Shown here: piece after piece, positions 9,653 through 18,130 of the stretch | How the letters are laid out: each line of letters starts with the position of its first letter | Numbering within the stretch: the first letter of the stretch is position 1 | NCBI RefSeq assembly: GCF_900184685.1 | Contig: NZ_FXXL01000007.1 | Coordinates: 2,170,001 to 2,234,000, forward strand | Reading direction: 5' to 3' | Length of the DNA stretch: 64,000 nt | Origin: Butyricimonas sp. Marseille-P3923 | GTDB taxonomy: Bacteria > Bacteroidota > Bacteroidia > Bacteroidales > Marinifilaceae | The notes under the pieces: model-generated | The model's database searches: none | What the model was told of the DNA's origin: nothing | The model's input: the letters and a program-made list of their open reading frames with translations, nothing else | Translations under genes and position numbers: made by a program

Positions 9653-10978
9653 CTAGCGTCTCCTCATTGGCGCCTTTCCCATCATCTTACCGCCTTTGGA
9701 CAACATACGCATCATCTTCTTCGATTCGTCAAATTGTTTCAAGAGGCGATTTACATCTTGAATAGTGGTTCCGCTACCCATGGCAATACGTTTTCGGCGA
9801 GAGCCGTTCAGCAATTCGGGGTTCTCGCGTTCGGCAGGAGTCATGGAGTGAATGATTGCTTCGACACCCTTGAACGCATCGTCATCAATATCCACGTCTT
9901 TCAATGCCTTGCCCACACCGGGAATCATGGATGCCAGATCCTTGATGTTACCCATTTTCTTGATCTGCTGTATCTGGCTCAGGAAGTCGTTAAAATTAAA
10001 CTGGTTCTTGGCTATCTTCTTCTGCAATTTCATAGCCTCTTCAGCATCAAATTGCTCTTGTGCTTTCTCCACCAAAGAAACAATATCCCCCATACCCAAG
10101 ATACGGTCTGCCATACGCTCGGGATGGAATACATCCAAGGCTTCCAGTTTCTCGCCCGTTCCGACAAACTTGATCGGTTTGTTTACAACCGTACGAATCG
10201 ACAAAGCGGCACCACCGCGAGTATCACCGTCCAATTTCGTCAGTATAACCCCGTCAAAATTCAAGCGGTCATTAAACTCCTTCGCTGTGTTCACGGCATC
10301 TTGTCCGGTCATGGAATCCACCACGAAAAGGGTTTCTTCCGGTTCAATCGCTTTTTTGATTGCCGCAATCTCGTTCATCATCTGCTCGTCGATAGCAAGA
10401 CGTCCGGCAGTATCGACGATAACCACGTCTTTTCCGGTAGCTCGAGCTTCTTTCACGGCGTTTTGGGCAATCTTCACGGGATCGTTATTTCCCACTTCGC
10501 TGTATACCGGCACCCCAATCTGCTCTCCCAACACTTTCAACTGCTCGATAGCAGCCGGACGGTACACGTCGCAGGCAACCAGTAAAGGATGTTTCCCCCG
10601 TTTCGTTTTCAACAGATTCGCCAATTTACCGGAAAACGTCGTTTTACCGGAACCTTGAAGACCTGACATCAAAATAATCGCAGGATTCCCTTTTATATTA
10701 ATATCGACATGGGTACCGCCCATCAACCGGATCAACTCATCGTGAACAATCTTCACCATCATTTGTCCCGGCTTCACGGCAGTCAACACATTCATTCCCA
10801 AAGCCTTTTCTTTCACCGTGTTGGTAAACTCCTTCGCGATCTTATAGTTCACGTCGGCATCCAACAATGAACGTCTTACCTCCTTTAACGTTTCTGCCAC
10901 GTTAATTTCGGTAATCTTTCCCTGCCCTTTTAAAATCTTAAACGATTTCTCTAACCTATCTGATAGATTCTCAAACAT
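9653..10978 (-). CDS. ffh: Signal recognition particle protein, SRP54 GTPase
   Basis: Ffh binds SRP RNA and signal sequences and, with FtsY, delivers ribosomes to the Sec translocon. Visible parts in order: N domain (MFENLSDRLEKSFKILKGQG), G domain with P-loop GLQGSGKTT, DTAGR and TKLDGDTRGG, and the methionine-rich M domain (MGSGTTIQDVNRLLKQF, then KMMRMLSKGGKMMGK). The start is placed at the ATG at 10978 (441 residues); the frame runs three codons further to a TTG at 10987, which is unlikely. Essential housekeeping gene of normal length. Confidence 0.98.
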   Translation of the reverse strand: MFENLSDRLEKSFKILKGQGKITEINVAETLKEVRRSLLDADVNYKIAKEFTNTVKEKALGMNVLTAVKPGQMMVKIVHDELIRLMGGTHVDINIKGNPAIILMSGLQGSGKTTFSGKLANLLKTKRGKHPLLVACDVYRPAAIEQLKVLGEQIGVPVYSEVGNNDPVKIAQNAVKEARATGKDVVIVDTAGRLAIDEQMMNEIAAIKKAIEPEETLFVVDSMTGQDAVNTAKEFNDRLNFDGVILTKLDGDTRGGAALSIRTVVNKPIKFVGTGEKLEALDVFHPERMADRILGMGDIVSLVEKAQEQFDAEEAMKLQKKIAKNQFNFNDFLSQIQQIKKMGNIKDLASMIPGVGKALKDVDIDDDAFKGVEAIIHSMTPAERENPELLNGSRRKRIAMGSGTTIQDVNRLLKQFDESKKMMRMLSKGGKMMGKAPMRRR

Positions 10979-11066
10979 AATTATCAATTGAAAATTATTT
11001 CTTTACTCCTAATTTATTCATTCCCCGCAAAATTAGTATTTTTAACGGAAAACACATTGCATTTCA

Positions 11067-11095
11067 TTTTCAATTTTCAATTTTCAATTTTCAAT
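11067..11095. repeat. 7-bp-period heptad array (TTTTCAA units)
   Basis: Four units with caa at 11071, 11078, 11085 and 11092, in the gap between the ACT-domain gene and ffh. Unlike neighbouring arrays no clear inverted half is seen here. The rest of the 116 bp gap is A+T-rich with no other recognisable feature. Confidence 0.7.
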
Positions 11096-11754
11096 TACTT
11101 CCGGCTGATATTTTTTAAAACCACAAACGTTTTATCTATTAAAGAGTTATCCACCACCACGGTAAATTCGTTCGTTGAAGAAATAACTTCAGTCAGGTTG
11201 ATACCCTCCCACGACAACTCTTTCATGATGCAATAATAAAAACCCGGTTGCAGGATATTTCCCTTGGGCAATTTCAACGTCACGGACGAAAGACCGTTCT
11301 GCTTGAAAATACATTGTTCCTCCTTGAAATACTCGTCCACAAGCTCCCCCATCACCTCGCTCACGACAAGGTTGGTTTCAAAAACACCCTGCACCATCGT
11401 GTAGAACACTTCCTCCCGACGGGATATGGATTTCAGTACCCGGATATGACAATCAACCAACGTGTTGGAATTTTTAAACGTGTAATCGCACAGGTTACTC
11501 CGCAAAATAATATCCCCCATGTTGTTCAGCAACTTTTTCAATTGCACCTGCTCCCGTACCTGCAGGTAAGGAGCCAATCTATTCAATGCCATCACGATCG
11601 CTCCCGCGTTAAGCGGTTTCCCCAACACGTTCTCCAATTCCGGCTGAATCTGCCTCGCCAATGCCGAAATATTAATAATCCCGGATGCCAAAGCCTCCGA
11701 CAAATAAGGTTTATGTTTTATGATTCCTTCTACTGCTTGTGCTACACTCATCAT
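11095..11754 (-). CDS. ACT-domain protein of unknown role
   Basis: This 219-residue cytoplasmic protein has no signal or membrane segment. The N-terminal half is helical (MMSVAQAVEGIIKHKPYLSE, LARQIQPELENVLG), resembling a small DNA-binding or dimerisation domain. The C-terminal half has the beta-alpha-beta-beta-alpha-beta pattern of an ACT domain, with the aspartokinase-like stretch WEGINLTEVISSTNEFTVVV at about residues 182-201. ACT domains bind small ligands such as amino acids, so a ligand-responsive regulator is plausible, but neither ligand nor target can be inferred. It is transcribed towards ffh with its own heptad arrays on both sides. Confidence 0.6.
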   Translation of the reverse strand: MMSVAQAVEGIIKHKPYLSEALASGIINISALARQIQPELENVLGKPLNAGAIVMALNRLAPYLQVREQVQLKKLLNNMGDIILRSNLCDYTFKNSNTLVDCHIRVLKSISRREEVFYTMVQGVFETNLVVSEVMGELVDEYFKEEQCIFKQNGLSSVTLKLPKGNILQPGFYYCIMKELSWEGINLTEVISSTNEFTVVVDNSLIDKTFVVLKNISRK

Positions 11755-11759
11755 GTTAA

Positions 11760-11788
11760 TTGAAAATTGAAAGTTGAAAATTGAAAAT
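11760..11788. repeat. 7-bp-period heptad array (TTGAAAA units)
   Basis: ttg occurs at 11760, 11767, 11774 and 11781. The array occupies the short gap between the prolyl-tRNA editing gene and the ACT-domain gene and nearly matches the left half of the array at 8601. Confidence 0.75.
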
Positions 11789-11802
11789 GATTCTTTCCAT
11801 AA

Positions 11803-12300
11803 TTAATATAATTCTATCCATTCGTAAGAGTTACCCGTGTAATCCATGTAACGGACAAAATCTTCCAGTTTTATCGCTAAAGACGCGTGGTTATCGTTTG
11901 GGTGGAAGGATAACTTCTTTGCTTCCTGCAAATGTTTATCCAGAAAGACATACACGTGATGCTCCTCGTCATTCAGCAACCCGAAAGGGCTTACAGAACC
12001 GGGACGCACCCCCAAGTATTTCTCCATACGTGCTTCTGAGGCAAAGCTTAACTTCCCCTGTTTCAGCATTTTTTCTATATCATGAATTGCCATTGCATGG
12101 TCGCAATGCAAAATAATCAGATAATGCCTATTCCCCTTGTGATTCCGGAAAAACAGATTTTTACAATGCGTACTATCCAAATTTTTCCAATACTGTTTCG
12201 CGATCTCTATTGTCGGAGCTGCAGGATGTTCCTCGTAATCATACTCTATTCCCAATGCCGCCAACGTTTCATACACTTTTTCCTGTCCAACCTTATCCAT
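11803..12300 (-). CDS. YbaK/ProXp-type prolyl-tRNA deacylase
   Basis: This 165-residue protein belongs to the YbaK/EbsC editing family, free-standing hydrolases that remove wrongly attached amino acids (alanine or cysteine) from tRNA(Pro). Visible signatures are HPAAPTIEIAKQYW near the N-terminus, CKNLFFRNHKGNRHYLIIL, and SFASEARMEKYLGVRPGSVSPFGLLND, which is typical of the PrdX/ProXp-ala branch, followed by FHPNDNHASLAI. Length and domain coverage are normal. Which misacylated tRNA it corrects cannot be settled by reading. Confidence 0.88.
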   Translation of the reverse strand: MDKVGQEKVYETLAALGIEYDYEEHPAAPTIEIAKQYWKNLDSTHCKNLFFRNHKGNRHYLIILHCDHAMAIHDIEKMLKQGKLSFASEARMEKYLGVRPGSVSPFGLLNDEEHHVYVFLDKHLQEAKKLSFHPNDNHASLAIKLEDFVRYMDYTGNSYEWIELY

Positions 12301-12336
12301 TTTAGATTTTAAATTTTAGATTTTAGATTTTAGATT
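12301..12336. repeat. 7-bp-period heptad array (TTTTAGA units)
   Basis: tag or taa occurs at 12303, 12310, 12317, 12324 and 12331, strictly 7 bp apart, immediately upstream of the ATG at 12300. The remaining 90 bp to the next gene show nothing recognisable. Confidence 0.75.
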
Positions 12337-12428
12337 CCGACCGCACAATTCTTACACTCTTTTTTCATCATCACTGAATCATTCCATCGGCATTCACAGA
12401 ATCTTCTCATTTTTTTAGTTTTTAACTT

Positions 12429-13355
12429 TTATCTTTCTTTCCCCTGCCACGTATCCAACTCCCTCAACCGTTTATCCAACTTCGCCGTGAACTCGAAATT
12501 TTTAATTCCCCACTTGGGAGCAATTAAATATTCCGGAGGGGACTGATTAACAAATCGCTCCAAATACACATCCGGACGTATCCGTTCAATCACCTCCACC
12601 ACGAAATCCAAATATTCTTCTTGTGTATATAATTGGAATGCCGACGGATTCTCGGCGTACTCCTCCGCCATACGGGTATCTTTCACGATCTGCAACTGAT
12701 GCAATTTCAACACTTGTATCGGTAACTCACACAACCGTATGGCTCCCTCCAACATAGACTCCCGGCTCTCTCCCGGCAAACCGAATATCAAATGAGCGCC
12801 AATGGCAATTCCCCGTCCCGCCGTGCCACGTATCGCCCTTTCGGAAGCCGCGAAACCATGTCCCCGGTTCACCCTTTGCAACACTTCATCGTTTACCGAC
12901 TCCACCCCGTACTCCACGCAAACATAATATTCCCGGGCCAATAGTTCCAAGTAATCCAACACTTCATCATTCACCGTATCCGGTCGCGTGCCAATCACAA
13001 GCCCCGCTATCATCGGATGCGCCAAAGCCTCCTCGTACCGTTGTTTCAACACTTCCAACGGTGCGTACGTGTTCGAATATGCCTGAAAATAAGCTAGATA
13101 TTTTTGTTTATTGTACTTGTGGCCAAAAAAACGGATACCTTCCTCGATCTGTCGGGTAATACCCTCCACGGCACGGCAATAATCAGGATTGAAACTGTCA
13201 TTATTGCAAAACGAGCATCCCCCGATACCCTTACTCCCGTCCCGGTTAGGACAGGTAAATCCCCCGTCGATCGACAATTTCTGAACCCTTTCGCCAAAAA
13301 GCGTTCGGAAATAGGTCGGGTAGTCATTATATCGTTTTTGATCTCGTTCAAACAT
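12429..13355 (-). CDS. YhcC/TIGR01212-family radical SAM protein
   Basis: This 308-residue enzyme carries the variant cluster motif of the TIGR01212 family: CPNRDGSKGIGGCSFC (Cys spacing C-x11-C-x2-C rather than C-x3-C-x2-C) binds the 4Fe-4S cluster. Other family signatures are YLAYFQAYSNTYAPL, VIGTRPDTV, YVCVEYGVESVND and LIFGLPGESRESM, plus a C-terminal RFVNQSPPEYLIAPKWG. The reaction is not established. It is divergent from ppdK across a 238 bp intergenic region in which only the ppdK promoter is recognisable. Confidence 0.92.
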   Translation of the reverse strand: MFERDQKRYNDYPTYFRTLFGERVQKLSIDGGFTCPNRDGSKGIGGCSFCNNDSFNPDYCRAVEGITRQIEEGIRFFGHKYNKQKYLAYFQAYSNTYAPLEVLKQRYEEALAHPMIAGLVIGTRPDTVNDEVLDYLELLAREYYVCVEYGVESVNDEVLQRVNRGHGFAASERAIRGTAGRGIAIGAHLIFGLPGESRESMLEGAIRLCELPIQVLKLHQLQIVKDTRMAEEYAENPSAFQLYTQEEYLDFVVEVIERIRPDVYLERFVNQSPPEYLIAPKWGIKNFEFTAKLDKRLRELDTWQGKER

Positions 13356-13529
13356 TAGTTTATCGCAATAATTAACAGCCCGCGAAAATAAACATTTATT
13401 TGTTTAGAATTTAACATCGGACACTATTTTTTATTCACGACAATTATTTTCTTTCACTTTATGAATAATAACAAACGTTCGCGTAAATTTTAACTAAAAT
13501 CTTCTATTCCATTATTCAAGAAAAAGAAC

Positions 13530-13537
13530 TATCTTTG
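13530..13537 (+). promoter_or_regulatory. ppdK promoter -7 box (TATCTTTG)
   Basis: A perfect Bacteroidota -7 box, TATCTTTG, lies 100 bp upstream of the favoured ppdK start. The -33 region about 20 bp upstream is A+T-rich without a clean TTTG. The leader carries AGGAGG at 13599-13604, an unusual Shine-Dalgarno-like stretch for this phylum, but 26 bp before the ATG at 13630. Confidence 0.6.
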
Positions 13538-13629
13538 CACCCCCAAGATAGGAATATTTAACAAAGAATGATCATATAAACAAATTCTCCTGAATGTCAG
13601 GAGGTAAACGCAAAAAATCTAACAGAACT

Positions 13630-16362
13630 ATGAGTACGAAGTACGTTTACACCTTTGGCGACGGAAAAGCAGAAGGAAAAGCAGACATGAAAAACCTGCT
13701 TGGAGGTAAGGGCGCCAATCTTGCCGAAATGAATCTCATCGGAGTTCCTGTACCTGCAGGATTCACTATCACGACAGAAGTTTGTACCCTTTACAACCAA
13801 GAAGGACGCGACTCTGTTATCAAATTAATCGAAAATGACGTGAAAGCCGGTATCGAGGCCACCGAGAAGTTAATGAACGCCAAATTCGGATCAAAGGGAG
13901 AAGCATTCCCTCTTTTGGTTTCCGTGCGTTCGGGAGCCCGAGTATCCATGCCGGGTATGATGGACACGGTGCTTAACTTGGGTATGAATGACGACGCCGT
14001 TAAAATCGTTGCCGAGAAATCGGGTAATGCCAGATTCGCTTGGGATTCCTATCGTCGCTTCGTGCAAATGTACGGAGATGTGGTAATGGGCGTTGCTGCC
14101 GGAAAAGGAGAACACAACCCGTTCGAAGTCGAGATCGATAAATTAAAAGCAGAAAAAAATATTACCAACGACACGGACTTCACCGCCGAAGACCTGCAAG
14201 AACTGGTTCGCCGCTTCAAAAGTGTCGTTAAAGCAAAAACTGGTAAAGATTTCCCAACCTGCCCGTGGGAGCAATTATGGGGAGCAATCTGTGCCGTGTT
14301 CGACTCATGGATGACGGAACGTGCCGTCCTGTATCGTCAATTGAATCAAATCCCGGAGGAATGGGGAACTGCCGTGAACGTGCAGGCTATGGTTTACGGG
14401 AACATGGGTGACAATTCCGCTACCGGGGTTGCCTTCACTCGTGACGCCGCTACCGGAGAAGACATCTTCAACGGTGAATACTTGATCAACGCACAAGGAG
14501 AAGACGTGGTTGCAGGTATCCGTACCCCGCAGGAAATCACGATCGAGGGCTCTCGCCGTTGGGCAAAAATGCAAAATATCTCCGAGGCAGATCGTAAATC
14601 CAAATATCCTTCATTGGAAGAGGCTATGCCGACCGCTTACGCGGAGTTGGACGCCGTTCAACAAAAACTGGAAGACTATTTCCACGATATGCAAGACCTT
14701 GAATTTACCATCCAAGACGGTAAATTATGGATGTTGCAAACCCGTAACGGGAAACGTACCGGTACTGCCATGGTAAAAATGGCCGTCGATATGTTGGCAC
14801 AAGGAATGATCGACGAGAAGACTGCACTACTCCGTCTGGAAGCAGCCAAACTGGATGAATTGCTTCACCCGGTATTCGACAAAGAAGCACAATCAAAAGC
14901 AAAAGTATTAACCAAAGGATTACCCGCGTCCCCGGGTGCCGCGACAGGACGTGTCGTATTCTTCGCCGACGAGGCAGAAGAATGGAAAGCCAAAGGAGAA
15001 AAAGTAATTCTGGTTCGTCTGGAGACTTCTCCGGAAGACTTGCGCGGTATGAACGTATCCGAAGGTATCCTTACCGCTCGCGGGGGTATGACCTCCCACG
15101 CTGCCGTGGTTGCCCGCGGTATGGGTAAATGCTGCGTATCCGGTGCCGGAGAAATCGTGGTAGACTACCACAAACGCACGTTCACAGTGAAAGGCATTAC
15201 CATCAATGAAGGTGACTGGATTTCATTGAACGGCTCCACGGGAGAAGTTTACTTGGGTAAAGTGGCTACAGCAGAAGCATCTTTGGACAAGGATTTCAAG
15301 GCTATCATGGAACTGGCAGAGAAACACACGCGTATGTACGTGAGAACAAATGCCGATACTCCCCACGATGCGCAAGTCGCTCGTGATTTCGGGGCTAGAG
15401 GTGTCGGTCTGTGCCGCACGGAACACATGTTCTTCGAAGGTGACCGTATCGACGCTATGCGCGAGATGATCCTTTCGGACACTGTCGAGGAACGCCGTAT
15501 CGCATTGGCAAAAATCCTCCCGATGCAAAGAAGCGACTTCGAGGGAATCCTTGAAGCCATGGACGGATTTGGTGTTACCATTCGTTTGTTAGACCCGCCA
15601 TTGCACGAGTTTACTCCCAATGAGCCGGAATCACAAAAATACATGGCAGAGAAAATGGGTATCTCTGTAGAAGTGGTGAAAGAAAAAGTAGACGCCCTAC
15701 ACGAGTTCAACCCGATGTTAGGTCACCGCGGTTGCCGTTTGGGTATTACCTACCCGGAAATCACCGAGATGCAGGCTCGTGCCATCATCGAAGCCGCTTG
15801 TAACCTCAAATTGAAAGGCTTGAACCCGAAACCGGAAATCATGGTTCCGCTGGTTGGTACCGTGAAAGAATTGAAACAACAAACTAACATCATCCGTTGC
15901 ACTGCCGACGTAGTATTCGCTGAAAAGGGCATCAAGGTAGATTATATGGTAGGAACCATGATCGAAATACCTCGCGCTGCTTTGACAGCCGATCAGATCG
16001 CCGAAGTTGCCGAGTTCTTCTCGTTCGGTACGAATGACTTGACTCAGATGACATTCGGATACTCTCGTGATGACGCCGGTAAATTCTTACCCGAATACAT
16101 CAAGAAAGGCATTCTGAAAACCGATCCGTTCGCCGTACTGGATCAAGAAGGTGTTGGTCAATTAGTTCAAATGGGTGCCGAAAAAGGACGTTCAGCTAAC
16201 AGCAAACTGAAACTCGGAATCTGTGGAGAGCACGGGGGAGAACCCTCTTCCGTCATCTTCTGCGACAAAGTGGGAATGGACTACGTGTCTTGTTCACCCT
16301 TCCGCGTTCCAATCGCCCGCTTGGCTGCGGCGCAGGCTGCAATTATGCATGCGAAAAAATAA
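13630..16362 (+). CDS. ppdK: Pyruvate, phosphate dikinase
   Basis: PPDK interconverts pyruvate + ATP + phosphate and phosphoenolpyruvate + AMP + pyrophosphate, in anaerobes often in the glycolytic direction. All domains are present: N-terminal nucleotide-binding domain (NLLGGKGANLAEM, SVRSGARVSMPGMMDTVLNL), swivelling phosphohistidine domain with the catalytic His in GGMTSHAAVVARGMGKCC, and a PEP/pyruvate barrel with GARGVGLCRTEHMFF, GHRGCRLG, SFGTNDLTQM and CGEHGGEP. The ATG at 13630 (MSTKYVYTFGDGK, 910 residues) matches family length; an in-frame ATG at 13594 would add 12 basic residues. Monocistronic, with promoter and terminator both visible. Confidence 0.98.
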   Translation: MSTKYVYTFGDGKAEGKADMKNLLGGKGANLAEMNLIGVPVPAGFTITTEVCTLYNQEGRDSVIKLIENDVKAGIEATEKLMNAKFGSKGEAFPLLVSVRSGARVSMPGMMDTVLNLGMNDDAVKIVAEKSGNARFAWDSYRRFVQMYGDVVMGVAAGKGEHNPFEVEIDKLKAEKNITNDTDFTAEDLQELVRRFKSVVKAKTGKDFPTCPWEQLWGAICAVFDSWMTERAVLYRQLNQIPEEWGTAVNVQAMVYGNMGDNSATGVAFTRDAATGEDIFNGEYLINAQGEDVVAGIRTPQEITIEGSRRWAKMQNISEADRKSKYPSLEEAMPTAYAELDAVQQKLEDYFHDMQDLEFTIQDGKLWMLQTRNGKRTGTAMVKMAVDMLAQGMIDEKTALLRLEAAKLDELLHPVFDKEAQSKAKVLTKGLPASPGAATGRVVFFADEAEEWKAKGEKVILVRLETSPEDLRGMNVSEGILTARGGMTSHAAVVARGMGKCCVSGAGEIVVDYHKRTFTVKGITINEGDWISLNGSTGEVYLGKVATAEASLDKDFKAIMELAEKHTRMYVRTNADTPHDAQVARDFGARGVGLCRTEHMFFEGDRIDAMREMILSDTVEERRIALAKILPMQRSDFEGILEAMDGFGVTIRLLDPPLHEFTPNEPESQKYMAEKMGISVEVVKEKVDALHEFNPMLGHRGCRLGITYPEITEMQARAIIEAACNLKLKGLNPKPEIMVPLVGTVKELKQQTNIIRCTADVVFAEKGIKVDYMVGTMIEIPRAALTADQIAEVAEFFSFGTNDLTQMTFGYSRDDAGKFLPEYIKKGILKTDPFAVLDQEGVGQLVQMGAEKGRSANSKLKLGICGEHGGEPSSVIFCDKVGMDYVSCSPFRVPIARLAAAQAAIMHAKK

Positions 16363-16382
16363 AGTCTAAACGACATATTTCT

Positions 16383-16412
16383 AAAAGCTTGGGTAACCCC
16401 AAGCTTTTTTTT
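16383..16412 (+). terminator. Rho-independent terminator of ppdK
   Basis: An 11 bp stem (AAAAGCTTGGG with CCCAAGCTTTT) closed by a 4-nt loop runs straight into T8, 20 bp after the ppdK stop codon. Textbook intrinsic terminator. Confidence 0.92.
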
Positions 16413-16509
16413 ATGCTTTCAAAAAGCATCTTTTCAACAAAATTAACCTGATTATCAAATCAGTACAATTATTTTCCCGTATACATATTAACTAATACAA
16501 GTAATAACC

Positions 16510-17709
16510 ATGGCATCAATAAAATTCAAACTCAGGACATCAATAAAACTAGGGAAACAAGCCTCTCTCTATATTCAACTTATTCACCAAAGACGAGTGA
16601 AAACAATCACCCTCCCTTACAAATTGTATTCTCATGAATGGGAACCTTTAAATGAAGAGATCATATTACAAAACGATAATACGCGATTCAATTATTTAAA
16701 AGAAGTCCAACAAGAAATTCTTAAATCAAAACAATTATTACACTCCATCATTTATCAACTTGAGCAACGACATTCTTTCACGACAAACGACATTCTTTCA
16801 CACTATAATAACCGTCAGAGTGGCAATTTCTTCCCCTTTATGCAAAAACAAATCAAGGAACTGCTCCAACGAGGAAAAAATCATACGGCACGAAATTATC
16901 AAACCACCTTACGTACATTTCAATCTTTTTGTGAACGGTCGGAAATTTACTTCAAGGATATAAACTCAAACATGATTAAGAAATTTGAAAACTACCTCAA
17001 ACAAAAAAACATCCAACCAAACACGATTTCTTTTTACATGAGAACTTTGCGCGCTGTCTATAACAAAGCTCTGGTTGAGGATCACCTGTTAAAAGATGAA
17101 AATCCGTTTCGTTTCGTCTATACCGGTATACCCAAAACAAAAAAAAGGGCGGTTAATGCATCTGTAATTCAACAGTTAATAGAACTGCATCTATCCAGCA
17201 ACAAGAGTCTTTCATTTGCCCGTGATCTATTCCTTTTTAGCTTCTACACTCGCGGTATGGCTTTTATTGATATGGCTTTCTTATTGAAATCTTCTATACA
17301 AGATAATTATCTCGTATACACCAGACATAAGACACGCCAAACATTAACAATCAAGCTTGTCCCGGAAATTTTAGATATCATAAAAAAATACTCGGCAATA
17401 ACCGATAAACATTATTTGTTACCCATCATAACCAAAACTCATATTCCCATTCATCGTCAGTATGAAAGCGCACAACGTTTATACAATAAACGACTCAAAA
17501 TATTATCAGATATCCTTCAGATATCTCCTGCACTAACATCCTATGTTGCGCGTCATTCATGGGCCACAATTGCACATCACAAGGGGATTCCTTTATCGGT
17601 CATCAGTCAAGGCATGGGACATACATCCACACATACAACAAATATCTATCTTGCATCACTTGACCATTCCGTGATAGATAAGGCAAATGAAGAGATTATC
17701 GCCCTGTAG
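16510..17709 (+). CDS. Tyrosine recombinase, putative DNA invertase of the fimbrial locus
   Basis: This 399-residue protein has an N-terminal arm-binding-like domain (to about 105), a SAM-like core-binding domain (about 110-205) and a C-terminal catalytic domain. Catalytic residues are visible: Arg248 (YTRGM), Arg348 (YVARHSW), His371 (GMGHTS) and the nucleophile Tyr380 (IYLAS). The YVARHSWATIA form, with the first His of HxxR replaced, is common in Bacteroidota chromosomal recombinases, including Tsr-type invertases. No other mobile-element gene is nearby; 50 bp downstream begins a segment flanked by inverted repeats, then the fimbrial operon, so promoter inversion is the likeliest job. An integrase remnant of a lost element is the alternative. 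Confidence 0.85.
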   Translation: MASIKFKLRTSIKLGKQASLYIQLIHQRRVKTITLPYKLYSHEWEPLNEEIILQNDNTRFNYLKEVQQEILKSKQLLHSIIYQLEQRHSFTTNDILSHYNNRQSGNFFPFMQKQIKELLQRGKNHTARNYQTTLRTFQSFCERSEIYFKDINSNMIKKFENYLKQKNIQPNTISFYMRTLRAVYNKALVEDHLLKDENPFRFVYTGIPKTKKRAVNASVIQQLIELHLSSNKSLSFARDLFLFSFYTRGMAFIDMAFLLKSSIQDNYLVYTRHKTRQTLTIKLVPEILDIIKKYSAITDKHYLLPIITKTHIPIHRQYESAQRLYNKRLKILSDILQISPALTSYVARHSWATIAHHKGIPLSVISQGMGHTSTHTTNIYLASLDHSVIDKANEEIIAL

Positions 17710-17758
17710 CCTGCTTTCCATTCTTTTACAGCAACATTTTGCTCTTCATATATATTAA

Positions 17759-17787
17759 CATTCCGCCTCTTTGTAAGAGGCGGAATA
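17759..17787 (+). repeat. Left inverted repeat of the putative invertible segment
   Basis: This 29 bp box matches the box at 18131-18159 in inverted orientation at 28 of 29 positions (mismatch 17766 versus 18152). The box is itself a perfect palindrome: arms ATTCCGCCTCTT and AAGAGGCGGAAT around the spacer TGT. Only the spacer gives it a direction. It begins 50 bp after the recombinase stop. It could also serve as a hairpin terminator for the recombinase mRNA, since ATTCCTTTTCT follows. Confidence 0.8.
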
Positions 17788-18130
17788 TTCCTTTTCTGTG
17801 GTGTAAAAATAAATATTTTTCATCATTATATGATAAATACTCTTGTGATTTAATATTATTTAACCTAACTTTTCTTGATACAACTGTAAAAAAAAGAGCA
17901 GCAAACAATCATTATCTACTATGTATCAACACGTTTGCAATATAGTTTCATGATTTAATATCATGAAATTCATCATTACTATATATTACACTGAAATATA
18001 GCGTATTACAAAATCATTATATCCTCAAACAATCCAATAAATACCAGATTGTTTACAATACCGGAATCAACACTTCTATTCAAATTCATAAATATGTAAT
18101 TTACAGTGTATTAAAACAAACACAACTATC
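17788..18130. other. Putative invertible segment (343 bp) upstream of the fimbrial operon
   Basis: The segment between the two inverted repeats is very A+T-rich and has no plausible gene. At its centre (17946-17968) is a perfect palindrome with 9 bp arms TTTCATGAT and ATCATGAAA; its centre is within 2 bp of the centre of the whole element. No textbook TAnnTTTG box was found on either strand. The best candidate is on the minus strand, TTTG (18120-18117) 22 bp before TATTTATG (18094-18087), which would point at the recombinase now and at the fimbrial operon after inversion, that is an OFF state in this assembly. That promoter call is weak. Confidence 0.6.

Noticed and set aside
9572-10585. Long plus-strand open frame (337 codons) opposite ffh
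   Set aside because: It is antisense to a clear SRP54 gene, has His/Phe-rich low-quality composition and no recognisable domain; a codon-usage shadow.
13594-13629. Upstream ATG of ppdK as the true start
   Set aside because: It would add 12 basic residues not expected for the family and overlaps the AGGAGG stretch; the ATG at 13630 gives the usual N-terminus.
16510-17709. Integrase of an integrated mobile element
   Set aside because: No transfer, replication, excision or cargo genes and no tRNA attachment site are visible; the inverted repeats and fimbrial operon next to it fit an invertase better. Not fully excluded.
17739-17945. 68-codon frame running across the left inverted repeat
   Set aside because: It includes the palindrome and A+T-rich DNA; no protein features. 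The reverse frame 17726-17908 was rejected for the same reason.
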